A stretch of 64,000 bases of DNA from Halodesulfovibrio sp. MK-HDV (GCF_009914765.1 NZ_WYDS01000017.1:1-64000), one strand, 5' to 3'; positions 36,496 to 45,682 are shown, counted from the stretch's first letter. Program-made: numbers and translations. Notes: generated from the letters alone by a model not told the origin.

Positions 36496-37530
36496 TTACT
36501 CGCCCATTTTTTCGATATCTTCTTCGGCAGGCTTTGCGCACTTTATAGCCCGGCTTCGCGTAGGGGATACAAGGCGTTTAAACACGAACATTTCAACATC
36601 CTTACCAACCAGATTTTCAATAGGAATCTCCGCACGGGCTAGCGCCTTATGGCCTCCGGCAGAACCTACATCGTTAAACTGGCAATAAGCAAAATGCCCT
36701 AAATCGCGGTTAACACCATCACCACGGAAGATAATGACAGCCTTGTCCTGATACACACCGCACACAGCAACCCAACGCATTTCGTGCACACGCATGAAGA
36801 AATCTGCAATCACAACAAGTGCGTCAGGATTATCTACCATGCCCACGAACGCGTACCGGCCGGAACCTACCTTATGTATCCCTGTGATTGCACGGGAGAA
36901 ATACTCCAGCCAATCAGAGTGCATTTCACTTCGCGCAATACGGGAAAGCAGCGGGTGGTTTGCAAATTTGCTCAAGACTTTAAACGCGCGGATATCAACC
37001 TCGTTGAAACTGCGCTCAAAATCGTTTGTATCAGTCTTGATACCGTACATAAGTGCTGTTGCCAGCATTTTACCCGGACGGATGGTCATCTGATACAAAT
37101 ATTCTGTCAGAATGGTGCTATTGGAACCATAATTCGGAAGAATTTCTTTAAACTCTGCTTCCACTGGAAAATCATCATTCAGCGGGTGATGGTCGATGAC
37201 GATTGAATAATCCAATTCAGCGAACAATGGATGGTGATGCGGCTGAGAATCTACAATCGCAAACCTGTCATATTGGGCGGAAACCTGAGGCGTTAATTTC
37301 ACCATAGGAATGCGGAGTAAACGAGCCATGGCAAGGTTATCCGGACGCGTAATTTCGTTTACACGGGCAATGTCTACATCTGCAACTCTGTGGCTCATAA
37401 TGCGTTTGAGCGCGAGAGCAGAGCCCATCGCATCAGGGTCGGCATTAATAGTAATCAGCCAACGTTCATTGCGAGAGAACATTCCCAGCAGTTTATCAAT
37501 CTGTGGTTTTACATTACGAAAATACGACAT
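36496..37530 (-). CDS. DHH family phosphoesterase
   Basis: A 344-residue protein of the DHH/DHHA1 family, which includes NrnA (nanoRNase, pAp phosphatase) and c-di-AMP phosphodiesterases. Metal-binding motifs are NADPDAMGSALALKRI, the FAIVDSQPHHHP segment, and SIVIDHHPLND (the D-H-H motif). The C-terminal DHHA1 motif is GSAGGHKALARAEI. The exact substrate is not clear; NrnA-like cleavage of short RNA is the common guess. The start codon lies one base after the cobU stop, so translation is coupled. Confidence 0.87.
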   Translation of the reverse strand: MSYFRNVKPQIDKLLGMFSRNERWLITINADPDAMGSALALKRIMSHRVADVDIARVNEITRPDNLAMARLLRIPMVKLTPQVSAQYDRFAIVDSQPHHHPLFAELDYSIVIDHHPLNDDFPVEAEFKEILPNYGSNSTILTEYLYQMTIRPGKMLATALMYGIKTDTNDFERSFNEVDIRAFKVLSKFANHPLLSRIARSEMHSDWLEYFSRAITGIHKVGSGRYAFVGMVDNPDALVVIADFFMRVHEMRWVAVCGVYQDKAVIIFRGDGVNRDLGHFAYCQFNDVGSAGGHKALARAEIPIENLVGKDVEMFVFKRLVSPTRSRAIKCAKPAEEDIEKMGE

Positions 37531-37531
37531 G

Positions 37532-38038
37532 TTACGCCTTTTTTACATAGAGCGGGATACCCGCGATCATGAGACAGACTTCATCACTTACAGCTGCAAC
37601 AGCCTGATTAAGTGCACCTAATCTGCGAATGAATTGTCGAACCTGAGAACTTGCCGCAATGGGCCCCAGTCCTGCCTCACATGAAACTATTGTAACCTGA
37701 GTCTCGTCAGGAACCAATGAGAGGCTGTGCAAAAAAGCATCTTGTGCCTGCTGCCATTGGTCACCACATGCAAAGACCCAAAAATCAAGACTGTCGATTA
37801 GAATAGACTCATAATTCAGTATGGACTTTTCTAACAGTTGGGGCAATTCAATTCCCGTTTCCTTTACTGGAATTTCCGGAACTCTGGCTAGTCTGTGATC
37901 CAAAATTTGTTGCCCGAACGAAAAGTCCTGCGACTGCCCCGTTGCAAGCAAAACTGAAGAACCCGTTCCTTCGTACAACCGCTGCAAGCCAAAGTCTGAC
38001 TTGCCGGACTTGTCTCCCCCAAGAATAAGTCGGATCAT
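37532..38038 (-). CDS. cobU: CobU-like adenosylcobinamide kinase/guanylyltransferase
   Basis: A 168-residue P-loop protein of the CobU/CobP family, which phosphorylates adenosylcobinamide and then transfers GMP to it in cobamide nucleotide-loop assembly. The P-loop is LILGGDKSGKSDF (residues 4-16); the family's CEAGLGPIAASSQVRQFIRRLGALNQAVAA stretch is represented by shorter matches such as LGALNQAVAAVSDEV with Asn/Gln contacts. The active-site His of CobU is probably H48 in QQILDHRLARVPEIP. It starts one base after the upstream gene's stop. No other cobalamin gene or riboswitch is near. Confidence 0.8.
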   Translation of the reverse strand: MIRLILGGDKSGKSDFGLQRLYEGTGSSVLLATGQSQDFSFGQQILDHRLARVPEIPVKETGIELPQLLEKSILNYESILIDSLDFWVFACGDQWQQAQDAFLHSLSLVPDETQVTIVSCEAGLGPIAASSQVRQFIRRLGALNQAVAAVSDEVCLMIAGIPLYVKKA

Positions 38039-38039
38039 T

Positions 38040-38804
38040 CTATTGTCCTTCCATCAAAAGCAATTCCTCAACAACCGGAATAGTTGTTTCAATATGCTTC
38101 CAGTTAAACAGCTCGTAAACCAGTGTGCAATCTTCTCCGCAAGCCTGAAGCACCTTACGTGCTACCCCTCTTCCGGCTTCATCCAAATGCACTAAACTGA
38201 CATGCTTACTTCGCCCCTTAGCCGTTCCAATATCCGCAGGTGCATTTATGTGAACCATGCGAAGTCGATCAAAAATATCAGTACGATCAAGAAGTGCATC
38301 ATGCCCGTATGCAATGATATGCCCTATGTCAATGCACACACCCAACCCCAAATCTTCTATCACTGGAGCAAGGTCAATCAAATCTGCGCCTTCAATATTC
38401 TCAATTAGTAAATCATTACAGTCAAATCCATGACTACACCACGCGCGAGTAACCACTGTTAACAACTGCTGAGTCGCTTCCACAGAAAATGCATTTTTTC
38501 CCGTAGTCACTGGAGGATGCAACACTGCCTGACGGACTCCAAGAAAACGAACCTTGTCCATCAAACCCAACACAATCCGAGCCGCTTCGTCAGCATCATC
38601 CCAAGGCAAATCCAGTGGCAAATGCACGTGGTACGTCAAATCAAGCTCCGCCAGTTCGCGCGGCAAATCTGATTCGTCATACGCAAGGCAGGATTCTGAT
38701 TCAAAAAAGAGCAGCGCAACCTCGTCGACTTTGCCTTCAAGGAAGACACAGTTTTCATACACGCTACCTGCCATCACCCACGACGGTGCAGCTGTTTTCA
38801 TCAT
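38040..38804 (-). CDS. Sugar phosphate isomerase/epimerase-type TIM-barrel protein
   Basis: A 254-residue protein of the xylose isomerase-like TIM-barrel superfamily. Seen are LIENIEGADLIDLAPVIEDL and GVCIDIGHIIAYGHDALL, the Glu and Asp-x-x-His metal-binding strands, and MVHINAPADIG near the C-terminus. The reaction is unknown. The start is ATG 38804 (MMKTAAP): CGGAGG lies five bases upstream, and this site belongs to a palindromic repeat element. The open frame continues upstream to 38855 only through repeat sequence. It is first in a three-gene operon with cobU and the DHH gene, each separated by one base. Confidence 0.78.
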   Translation of the reverse strand: MMKTAAPSWVMAGSVYENCVFLEGKVDEVALLFFESESCLAYDESDLPRELAELDLTYHVHLPLDLPWDDADEAARIVLGLMDKVRFLGVRQAVLHPPVTTGKNAFSVEATQQLLTVVTRAWCSHGFDCNDLLIENIEGADLIDLAPVIEDLGLGVCIDIGHIIAYGHDALLDRTDIFDRLRMVHINAPADIGTAKGRSKHVSLVHLDEAGRGVARKVLQACGEDCTLVYELFNWKHIETTIPVVEELLLMEGQ

Positions 38805-38808
38805 ACGC

Positions 38809-39296
38809 GCCTCCGGCGTAGTTGCCTCCGGCGGGCAAGGGCGCTGCCCCCACAAGGGACTGGCATCCGTAGCACTCGTTCCTCGTGAACGGCTACTGGC
38901 GCAAGCACCCGCAAGGGGGGAATCCCCCTTGACCCCGTTTAGGCGAGTTTTCTTATCTATAAAATTTAGTTTTCGGCTTGAGAATAGTATCTACCGTTGA
39001 TGATCATCCGACAAGTATGACTAAAAACTTGGTTTGGAGCTTGAAAATTAATTCTGACACAACACACTCTAGATCTCTCACGAATACGACCTCTATTCCT
39101 TCCGCAAACGATTCGTTATCCCTTAACTTGGAAATACGTCCCATCGTTTACGGGCAATAACTACCCAGCACGTCACGCCGGTCAAGGGGGGCTCCCCCTT
39201 GCGGGGTGGAGGGGCAGCGCCCTTTCCCGTCGGAGACACAAAAAACTCTAGCGCCGCAGGCAACAAACCCAACACAAAAGCGCCGCAGGCAAAAGG
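38809..39296. repeat. Palindromic intergenic element, copy 6 (GC-rich subtype with insert)
   Basis: The left half to about 38946 has gcctccggcgggcaagggcg, ctgcccccacaaggg and ggaatcccccttgaccccgt. The right half from about 39181 is its inverse: gtcaaggggggctccccctt, ggggcagcgccc and cccgtcggagac. They flank about 230 AT-rich bases (38947-39176), and two agcgccgcaggcaa copies follow at the right end. It lies between two minus-strand genes, 3' of the EndoQ-helicase gene. Confidence 0.75.
39004..39144 (-). CDS. Doubtful 46-codon ORF inside repeat element
   Basis: ATG 39144 opens a frame beginning MGRISKLRDNESFAEGIEVV and ending in a hydrophobic tail before TGA 39004. It lies in the insert between the halves of element copy 6. 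No ribosome binding site is convincing and no family is recognised. It may be a gene fragment. Confidence 0.2.
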   Translation of the reverse strand: MGRISKLRDNESFAEGIEVVFVRDLECVVSELIFKLQTKFLVILVG

Positions 39297-39336
39297 CACA
39301 CAAACTCAAAATTAAAATTAAAAATTAAAAAGCGCC

Positions 39337-42300
39337 TTACAACAAGGTAAGCTGAGTTTCTTTGTGTTTCTTTTTGGCTTTCAGCGCGGAATGCATAAGC
39401 CGATCCTCCGGTAAATCTGCAAGGAATCGCGACGGCGCGAGATGTACAGTACGCCCGTAAATCATACGTGTTGTTGAATGACTCAGGAACAGGAGTTGCT
39501 CTGCGCGCGTTATTGCCACGTAAAGCAGTCGTCGTTCTTCGTCGACATCAAAATGATCAGGCGCACCGCTGGTTGTGCCTGTGAGGGTGCTCATGCCTGA
39601 ATACGGCACGATGCCATCCTCAAGCGCTGGCAGGAACACGGCTTTGAACTCCAGTCCTTTTGATGCGTGCATGGACATTATCTGCACTTTCTCGCTTTTC
39701 TGACGCACAAGATCGAGTTCTGTCTGTAGGTTGATCCAGTTGAGCAACCCTGCCCAGCCTTTGTGCTCCTTGTAGTTGTGTACAAGCTGTTTAAAGGCTG
39801 TAGATTTCCAGAACAGGCGATCGAATGGAAGAATGTCTTCCATGTACACAGCAATGCCTTGAGGCCCTTTTGCAAGCACTTTGTCAGGGCATGTTATCTG
39901 CTCTTCGCCTTCTTTGCTGGAAATACCGACAAAACGACCTGCTGCCGCGAGAATGATCTCTACACGAGGGTCTACCCAGAATGCTTCCTGTTCGGGTACG
40001 GAGCATGGGATACCAAGCCTGTTGAGTGTCTGGCTGATTACAGGAATGAGAGCTTTGAATCGAACGAGAACAGCTATATCTCCTGGAGACAGTTCGCCAC
40101 CAAGAAGCCGCTCTTGCCTGTTATCTTGCAAAGAATGACTTGTTTGACCTAGGAGTCCACGGACTTGTTCTGCAATCCATGAAGCCTCTGCCTCGGAAGT
40201 CGGCGCTTCAAACATGCGCACTTCTGCTTCCACGGTTTTTTTGGCTTCGATAGCTTGTGCCTCACGAGCGGGCTCCATGAGCGCGCTTGCGTAGTCTACA
40301 ATCTGTTGCGAGGAACGATAATTTTCAGAAAGTTGAATAGTATTCAGCGACGGAAGCTCTTGAGCTAAAAACTCTTTAACGCCACCGTGCGCCCCTCTGA
40401 ATCCATAAATAGATTGATCCGGATCACCGATGCCGAAAAACCCCTGACCATTCTGATCATCCTGCGACACAAGCTCCCGTACGACTGCTAATTGCAGCGG
40501 GGATAAATCTTGAATTTCGTCAACGAGTACATGTGTCCATGGACGCACAAAAACGTTGTTACGTAAGGATTCAAGCCAGAATTCAAGAAGATCTGTATAG
40601 TCTGAAAGATTCCAAGAATTTTTAAGCCCGCAATAATTATCGTATGCAGGCTGCTGTTCAGCTGGGCATGGATCCATGCGTTCACGGCAAAGTGAGATGA
40701 CTTCCCACGCCTTTTTGCACTGCTGCTTGCTTGCTTCAGCATTGGCTTCTGCAAATACCCGCTTGGAACTTTCCTCGGAAAGCAACGTAGGGGCATCTGA
40801 ATATGAATTTTGCCAATACTCGAACGCAAGACCATGCAGAGTATCTGCACGCGGTATGGATAATTTGTTCTGAACGGAATCAGCAAGGCGCGTTGTAAGC
40901 TCTTGCGCGGCACGACGGGTAAAAGTTAACGCAAGCACTTGGCGCGCTTTGACTCCGGAGCCGAGCAAATGCTCAATGCGACCAATAAGGGTACGAGTCT
41001 TCCCCGTTCCCGGCCCCGCCATAACGAGCACAGGATCGGGTGCTGAAAAAATCGCCTTTTGCTGTGCATCATTGTACTCGATGCGCTCCGGCTCATCCTG
41101 ACGTTGTTGAACGGCTGCTTCAAAAATCGGGGTAATAGAAGCTTTTTCTTCCGGTGTCAGCCCGCTCACTTTTTCCGGTACATCAATAAGCGATTTTCCG
41201 TGCTTAAACTCGTTACGCTCCTTTTGAGAGAACACACGAACCACACCGTATTCGCCATCAAACCCCGGCTGGCGCAGAACTTCACCTTTGCGCATTCTTC
41301 CGACAGCTTCAGCAAGAATAGGGTGCACCTTCTTAATGTCCTCTTCAGGAACATCACGAAGAATATTCATTTCTGAACCAAGCTTCTGGATCGCTTCAGC
41401 ATACAAGGTCATAACTTTTTTTGTCTTAGGCCCTACGCCCAGCACTTCACCCATCATTTCCGGCAATGGAATTAACGAACTGAAATCACCAGCCTTGGAT
41501 GGCTGTTTCGGCGTGTCTCTGTCTGCAAGAGAAAGTATCCTGTGCAAAACGCCCACGGTTAACGGCTTGCCGCATACAGGGCAGATTCCGTCACGGGTCA
41601 ACGTTTCGCGTGGCTCCATGACAACATTGCATTTGCGATGACCATCTAAGTGGTATTTTCCCTCTTCCGGAAAAAATTCCATGGTGCCAAGAAACTTGTG
41701 CCCAAGTCCTTCGCCGCGCAAGCTGCGGTACATACCCTCAAAAGATATGTCGCCTGCAAACAGGTTACATTCTCGGGCGAGTTTGTCACCGGAATGAGCA
41801 TCAGAGTTCGACACAAGAGCAAACCTATCAAGTGCACTCCACAGCCAGTTCATTTCAGGGTCAGAAGAAAGGCCTGTTTCGAGTGCAAAAATTTCTGAGG
41901 CGTAATCGCCGTAACACTCTTCTACTGTGTCGAAGCCAGATTTTGAGCCGAAAAGGGAGAACCACGGCGTCCAGATGTGAGCAGGAATAAGGAAGGCTAA
42001 CGGATGGGTTTCGAGCACGAGGTCGAGAATGTCGCGTGAATCCATACCAAGGATAGGGCGGCCATCGGAAGTAATATTGCCGATTTCGCCAAGGCGTTTG
42101 CTAAATTTTCGAGCAGCTTCAAACGTAGGCATATACACAAGGTTATGGACTTTACGAACCTTGCCGCCACGCTTGTAGATTGAACTAATTTCTCCCTGCA
42201 ACGTGAACAGAGCACGACCGTTCATAGAGGTTTCTTCAAAACGAGGAATCTCTTTGCCAAGGTCTGTCGTGTCTTTCAGCCGAAACAGTCCGCTCTGGCT

Positions 42301-42480
42301 GTCTTCAACAAGTTGATCTTCTAACTCGTCCAGCCATTCAGGATGTGTGCAATCACCAGTTCCAAGGACATCTAGCCCCTTCACTTCCGCCCATGCTGCC
42401 AAATGGCGCGGCGTAAGCTTTTTACTGGTTGCGCGAGAGAATCGGGAATGAATATGCAAATCGGCGCGAAACTGTTTCAT
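39337..42480 (-). CDS. EndoQ-like PHP endonuclease fused to UvrD/PcrA-type helicase
   Basis: A 1047-residue fusion. Residues 1 to about 420 match the EndoQ (TIGR00375) PHP nuclease, which nicks DNA next to deaminated bases: RADLHIHSRFSRATSKK (metal ligands His9 and His11), NSDAHSGD near 225, a zinc-type cluster with C284 and C300-P-V-C303, helix-hairpin-helix VLGVGPKTKKV near 347, and PGFDGEYGVV at 405-414. Residues about 465-1030 are a superfamily 1A helicase: Walker A GPGTGKT 489-495, VDEIQD 653-658, GDPDQSIYGFRG, MHASKGLEF 937-945 and YVAITRAEQLL 987-997. It would couple recognition of hypoxanthine/uracil in DNA with strand unwinding. It is monocistronic, and no family overlap frame break is seen. 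Confidence 0.88.
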   Translation of the reverse strand: MKQFRADLHIHSRFSRATSKKLTPRHLAAWAEVKGLDVLGTGDCTHPEWLDELEDQLVEDSQSGLFRLKDTTDLGKEIPRFEETSMNGRALFTLQGEISSIYKRGGKVRKVHNLVYMPTFEAARKFSKRLGEIGNITSDGRPILGMDSRDILDLVLETHPLAFLIPAHIWTPWFSLFGSKSGFDTVEECYGDYASEIFALETGLSSDPEMNWLWSALDRFALVSNSDAHSGDKLARECNLFAGDISFEGMYRSLRGEGLGHKFLGTMEFFPEEGKYHLDGHRKCNVVMEPRETLTRDGICPVCGKPLTVGVLHRILSLADRDTPKQPSKAGDFSSLIPLPEMMGEVLGVGPKTKKVMTLYAEAIQKLGSEMNILRDVPEEDIKKVHPILAEAVGRMRKGEVLRQPGFDGEYGVVRVFSQKERNEFKHGKSLIDVPEKVSGLTPEEKASITPIFEAAVQQRQDEPERIEYNDAQQKAIFSAPDPVLVMAGPGTGKTRTLIGRIEHLLGSGVKARQVLALTFTRRAAQELTTRLADSVQNKLSIPRADTLHGLAFEYWQNSYSDAPTLLSEESSKRVFAEANAEASKQQCKKAWEVISLCRERMDPCPAEQQPAYDNYCGLKNSWNLSDYTDLLEFWLESLRNNVFVRPWTHVLVDEIQDLSPLQLAVVRELVSQDDQNGQGFFGIGDPDQSIYGFRGAHGGVKEFLAQELPSLNTIQLSENYRSSQQIVDYASALMEPAREAQAIEAKKTVEAEVRMFEAPTSEAEASWIAEQVRGLLGQTSHSLQDNRQERLLGGELSPGDIAVLVRFKALIPVISQTLNRLGIPCSVPEQEAFWVDPRVEIILAAAGRFVGISSKEGEEQITCPDKVLAKGPQGIAVYMEDILPFDRLFWKSTAFKQLVHNYKEHKGWAGLLNWINLQTELDLVRQKSEKVQIMSMHASKGLEFKAVFLPALEDGIVPYSGMSTLTGTTSGAPDHFDVDEERRLLYVAITRAEQLLFLSHSTTRMIYGRTVHLAPSRFLADLPEDRLMHSALKAKKKHKETQLTLL

Positions 42481-42652
42481 GGAGCAACTATCCTAGCTTT
42501 AAGCCGTTGACTGCGAACCGCAGACAGGAAAATGAACCCTTCCGTTCCATACCTGTACCAGAGGAATACTCCCTAGACAATTGCGCAACCTACTCGTTTT
42601 TCAATGACTCTAACTCTTCATTTTATGCCTGTATTTAGATAGCGAAGCATTT

Positions 42653-43042
42653 GCCTCCGGCGGCCAGAGAACCCTTTTGTAAAAGGGCTTCTCTGGACTC
42701 TCCTAAAACTTTTATTAGCGAGGTTAGCCTGTTTTTTACTCAACCTCGCGGCTTATATACTACTACCTTTCAATTAATAAAAAAGGGCTGTCCTTCGTAT
42801 GAAGGACAGCCCTTTTGCTATTTAAATCAGTGGAATAAAGCCGCGTGAAAAATATATCTACGGGCGTTCTTCGCATAATAAAAGTTTTTGGAACGGCCTT
42901 TGACCGTTAACGAATCTTTGAGTTTTACGGACGAAGAGAGTGAAACGGTCTGGGGGAGAACCTTGTTTCAACAAGGTTTCCCCCAGCCGTCGGAGACAAT
43001 ATTAAAAGGCGTCGCAGACCAGCCAGAGGCTCGTCGAAGACA
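42653..43042. repeat. Palindromic intergenic element, copy 7 (complete)
   Basis: The left half starts gcctccggcggccagagaac with a small hairpin, then cctaaaacttttattagcga and acctcgcggctta. The central terminator is at 42781-42816. The right half has aaagccgcgtgaaaaa, cgcataataaaagttttt, cggcctttgaccgttaacga and ggctcgtcgaagac. It lies between two minus-strand genes, 3' of the ABC transporter ATPase gene and upstream of the EndoQ-helicase gene. Confidence 0.8.
42781..42816. terminator. Bidirectional terminator (family hairpin)
   Basis: Variant of the shared hairpin: aaaagggctgtccttcgtat then its complement with a T run. On the minus strand it ends the amino-acid transporter operon. Confidence 0.88.
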
Positions 43043-43053
43043 AAAGCCTTAAA

Positions 43054-43791
43054 TTACAGTTTGCCTAAGAAATCTTTAAGACGCGGATGCTTAGGATTAG
43101 AGAAGAACTCGTCTGGAGCTTCTTCTTCCTGAATCACACCATCGGCGATAAAGATTACGCGATCGGCAACTTCACGAGCGAAGCCCATTTCGTGGGTTAC
43201 TACCACCATGGTCATGCCTTCGTCGGCGAGTTTTTTCATTACGTCGAGAACTTCACCAACGAGCTCTGGGTCGAGTGCGGAGGTTGGTTCATCGAAGAGA
43301 ATAACTTTCGGGCTCATCGCCAGAGAGCGTGCGATTGCCACGCGCTGTTTCTGACCACCGGAAAGCTGATCCGGGTAGGCTGTTGCTTTATCCGGAAGAC
43401 CTACTTTATCGAGCAGGCTCAGTGCAATTTTATCCGCTTCTGCTTTGTCCATTTTACGAACTTTAATAAGTCCGATGGTAATGTTCTGCAGAACAGACAG
43501 GTGCGGGAACAGGTTAAACTGCTGGAACACCATACCTGCTTCGGAGCGGACGTAGTTAATATCAGTTTCTTTTGCATAGAGGTCAAAGCCGTCTACAACG
43601 ATAGAACCTGAGGTAATTTCTTCGAGACGGTTGATGCAGCGCAGAACTGTTGATTTACCGGAACCGGAAGGTCCGAGAATTACAACAACTTCGCCCTGTT
43701 TCACGCTAAGGTCTACGCCTTTAATAACTTCTATATCACCGTAACTTTTATATAAGTTACGGATTTCAATCATGCTTGATGTATCACTCAT
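43054..43791 (-). CDS. Polar amino acid ABC transporter ATP-binding protein
   Basis: A 245-residue ABC ATPase of the GlnQ/HisP class that powers uptake across the inner membrane. Walker A is [20 protein letters not shown], the signature [17 protein letters not shown], Walker [20 protein letters not shown], and the H-loop [22 protein letters not shown] lies five bases before ATG 43791. It is nine bases after the permease gene and is the last gene of the transporter set. A glutamine/glutamate or similar polar amino acid is likely. Confidence 0.93.
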   Translation of the reverse strand: MSDTSSMIEIRNLYKSYGDIEVIKGVDLSVKQGEVVVILGPSGSGKSTVLRCINRLEEITSGSIVVDGFDLYAKETDINYVRSEAGMVFQQFNLFPHLSVLQNITIGLIKVRKMDKAEADKIALSLLDKVGLPDKATAYPDQLSGGQKQRVAIARSLAMSPKVILFDEPTSALDPELVGEVLDVMKKLADEGMTMVVVTHEMGFAREVADRVIFIADGVIQEEEAPDEFFSNPKHPRLKDFLGKL

Positions 43792-43800
43792 AGAATGCTC

Positions 43801-44472
43801 CTAGCGGCTACCGCGTGCCATCAATTTTTTTTCATACCAGCGTAGGGCTTTCGCAATGGAAAGGGTCATACACAGGTAAACGATCGCTACAGTCAGGTAC
43901 ACTTCAAAAGAACGGAAGTTAACCGCAACAATCTCCTGACCGGAACGGGTAAGCTCTGCTACACCGATAACTGTAAGGAGTGAGGTATCTTTAAGCGAAA
44001 TGATGAACTGGTTACCCAGTGGTGGAATCATACGACGGAATGCCTGAGGCCAAATGATAGAAAGCATGGTCTGGTTATGGGTAAGCCCGATAGAGCGACC
44101 TGCTTCAAACTGCCCTGCATCAATAGACTGCACTGCGCCACGTACGATTTCAGCGATATATGCACCGGAGTTAACAGCAATGGTGATAACACCTGCTGTA
44201 ATAGGATTAATACGAACTCCGGAAATGAGTGGTACACCAAAATACAGAAACAGAGCCTGTACAATCATCGGGGTACCACGAATAATTTCTATATAAATGC
44301 TCGAAAGGGAGCGAGTGAATCTATTCTGAGAAAGACGACCTAAGCCTGAAACTGTGCCGATGATAAAACCGAACACAAGGCCAAGGAAAGTGATGTAAAT
44401 AGTCAGTTCAACCCCTTCTGTAAGAAGCGGAAGAGTTTCTAACATCACTGATGGTTTAAACTGAAATGCCAT
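43801..44472 (-). CDS. Polar amino acid ABC transporter permease
   Basis: A 223-residue inner-membrane permease of the HisMQ/GlnP type. About five hydrophobic helices are seen. The loop EAGRSIGLTHNQTMLSIIWPQ (first 20 residues) is the EAA motif that docks on the ATPase. The N-terminal YITFLGLVFGFIIGTVSGLG segment is the usual first helix region. As it is the only permease in the set, it probably acts as a homodimer. It lies between the binding protein gene and the ATPase gene. Confidence 0.92.
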   Translation of the reverse strand: MAFQFKPSVMLETLPLLTEGVELTIYITFLGLVFGFIIGTVSGLGRLSQNRFTRSLSSIYIEIIRGTPMIVQALFLYFGVPLISGVRINPITAGVITIAVNSGAYIAEIVRGAVQSIDAGQFEAGRSIGLTHNQTMLSIIWPQAFRRMIPPLGNQFIISLKDTSLLTVIGVAELTRSGQEIVAVNFRSFEVYLTVAIVYLCMTLSIAKALRWYEKKLMARGSR

Positions 44473-44527
44473 AGAGAGTATCTGCCTTTAGGTACTTTTG
44501 CCAAAAAAACTCGGCGAATAAAATATA

Positions 44528-44561
44528 CATAGGGATGGCACAACACCATCCCTATGTTTTA
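44528..44561 (-). terminator. Hairpin between binding protein and permease genes
   Basis: catagggatggcacaacacc-type stem (catagggatgg pairs with ccatccctatg). Such hairpins after a binding protein gene often cause partial termination, giving more binding protein than permease. Confidence 0.7.
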
Positions 44562-44587
44562 GGTACTATGAAAAAAGTGGGGAGCTG

Positions 44588-45328
44588 CTATTTAGCAGGT
44601 GCGTAGCCGAACCATTTGATGAACAGTTCGTTGTAGGTACCGTCTGCTTTAATTTCTTTAAGCGCTTTGTTAACGCCGGAAACGAGCTTGGAATCTTTAG
44701 GGAATGCAATGCCGTAAGCCTGACCCTGATATACAGGACCAACTACTTTAACCATGCCCTGTCCTGCTTTAGCTTCAAAATCTTTAACAACTGGCATATC
44801 GAAGATAACTGCGTCGGCACCGCCGGTCATCAGTTCCATGAACATGTTGTCGTTGTTAGGGAAGAGTTTGATGTTCTTCTTAGGTACGTACTGCTGAGCA
44901 AGGTCAACAGAAGAAGTAGCAAGCTTGGTAGCAACAATCTTGTCTTTCAGATCTTTGATAGTCTTGATGTCGTTGTTATCAGAACGAACAAGAATAACGA
45001 GACCGGAATCATAGTAGCCGTCGGAGAAGTCAACAACTTCTGCACGGGAAGGTTTAATGGTGATGCCTGCAACAGCGGCATCGATAGAACCAGCCTGAAG
45101 GCCAGGAATAATACCGTTAAAATCCATTGGCTGGAATTCGTAATCAAGGTCCATACGCTTCGCAACTTCTTTCCACATGTCGATATCAAAACCAACAAAT
45201 TCGCCATTCTGTTTGAATTCAAAAGGCTTAAAGTTGGTATCATGTGCAACAACCAATTTCTCAGCAAATGCTGCAGAAGATAAAGAAATAACAAGCAAAG
45301 CTGTCAATATAGCGATAAGACGTTTCAT
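44588..45328 (-). CDS. Amino acid ABC transporter substrate-binding protein
   Basis: A 246-residue periplasmic binding protein of family 3 (GlnH/HisJ). A signal peptide (MKRLIAILTALLVISLSSAA, cleavage after AFA) precedes EKLVVAHDTNFKPFEFKQNG, then GFDIDMWKEVAKRMDLDYEF, the family signature. The Arg of the amino-acid carboxylate site is probably in IKPSRAEVVDFSDGYYDSG. I use ATG 45328 because GGAGGG lies seven bases upstream. It is first in the transporter operon. Glutamine is a good guess for the ligand, but not proven. The 354-base gap upstream holds its promoter and the ald terminator. Confidence 0.92.
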   Translation of the reverse strand: MKRLIAILTALLVISLSSAAFAEKLVVAHDTNFKPFEFKQNGEFVGFDIDMWKEVAKRMDLDYEFQPMDFNGIIPGLQAGSIDAAVAGITIKPSRAEVVDFSDGYYDSGLVILVRSDNNDIKTIKDLKDKIVATKLATSSVDLAQQYVPKKNIKLFPNNDNMFMELMTGGADAVIFDMPVVKDFEAKAGQGMVKVVGPVYQGQAYGIAFPKDSKLVSGVNKALKEIKADGTYNELFIKWFGYAPAK

Positions 45329-45618
45329 AAATGAACCCTCCAAAAAATGATTACGATAACTACTGAGTAAAATTCCTACTATTTCGTTTTTCCATTAAAC
45401 CGAAGTTTAACGAAAATGTGTTCTCAAACCGAGAGAGTATTAGCAGATGGAATAAAAAAAATCAAACGAGCTACTTTTTTTTTGCGTTTTTGTCAATTGT
45501 AAATTTAATTTTACAACTGGCAACATTTCGATCCAATAAATCCAAGGTACTAACTCGATCATTGTAAACACATGTATCTGCCCTTTTTTAACAAAAATGT
45601 TAGCTAAATGATAGGGAT

Positions 45619-45653
45619 AAAAAAAATCCGACCCCTTATCAAGAGGCCGGATG
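45619..45653 (-). terminator. Terminator of ald
   Basis: A run of A then atccg ... cggat with an imperfect ccccttatcaagagg middle. On the minus strand it follows the alanine dehydrogenase stop by about 30 bases. Confidence 0.65.
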
Positions 45654-45682
45654 TCAAAAACTGTACGTAGTTAGCCGTAAAT

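Noticed and set aside
36382-38860. Cobalamin riboswitch for cobU
   Set aside because: The gene has one-base spacing to its upstream neighbour and no B12-box-like sequence is seen upstream of the operon.
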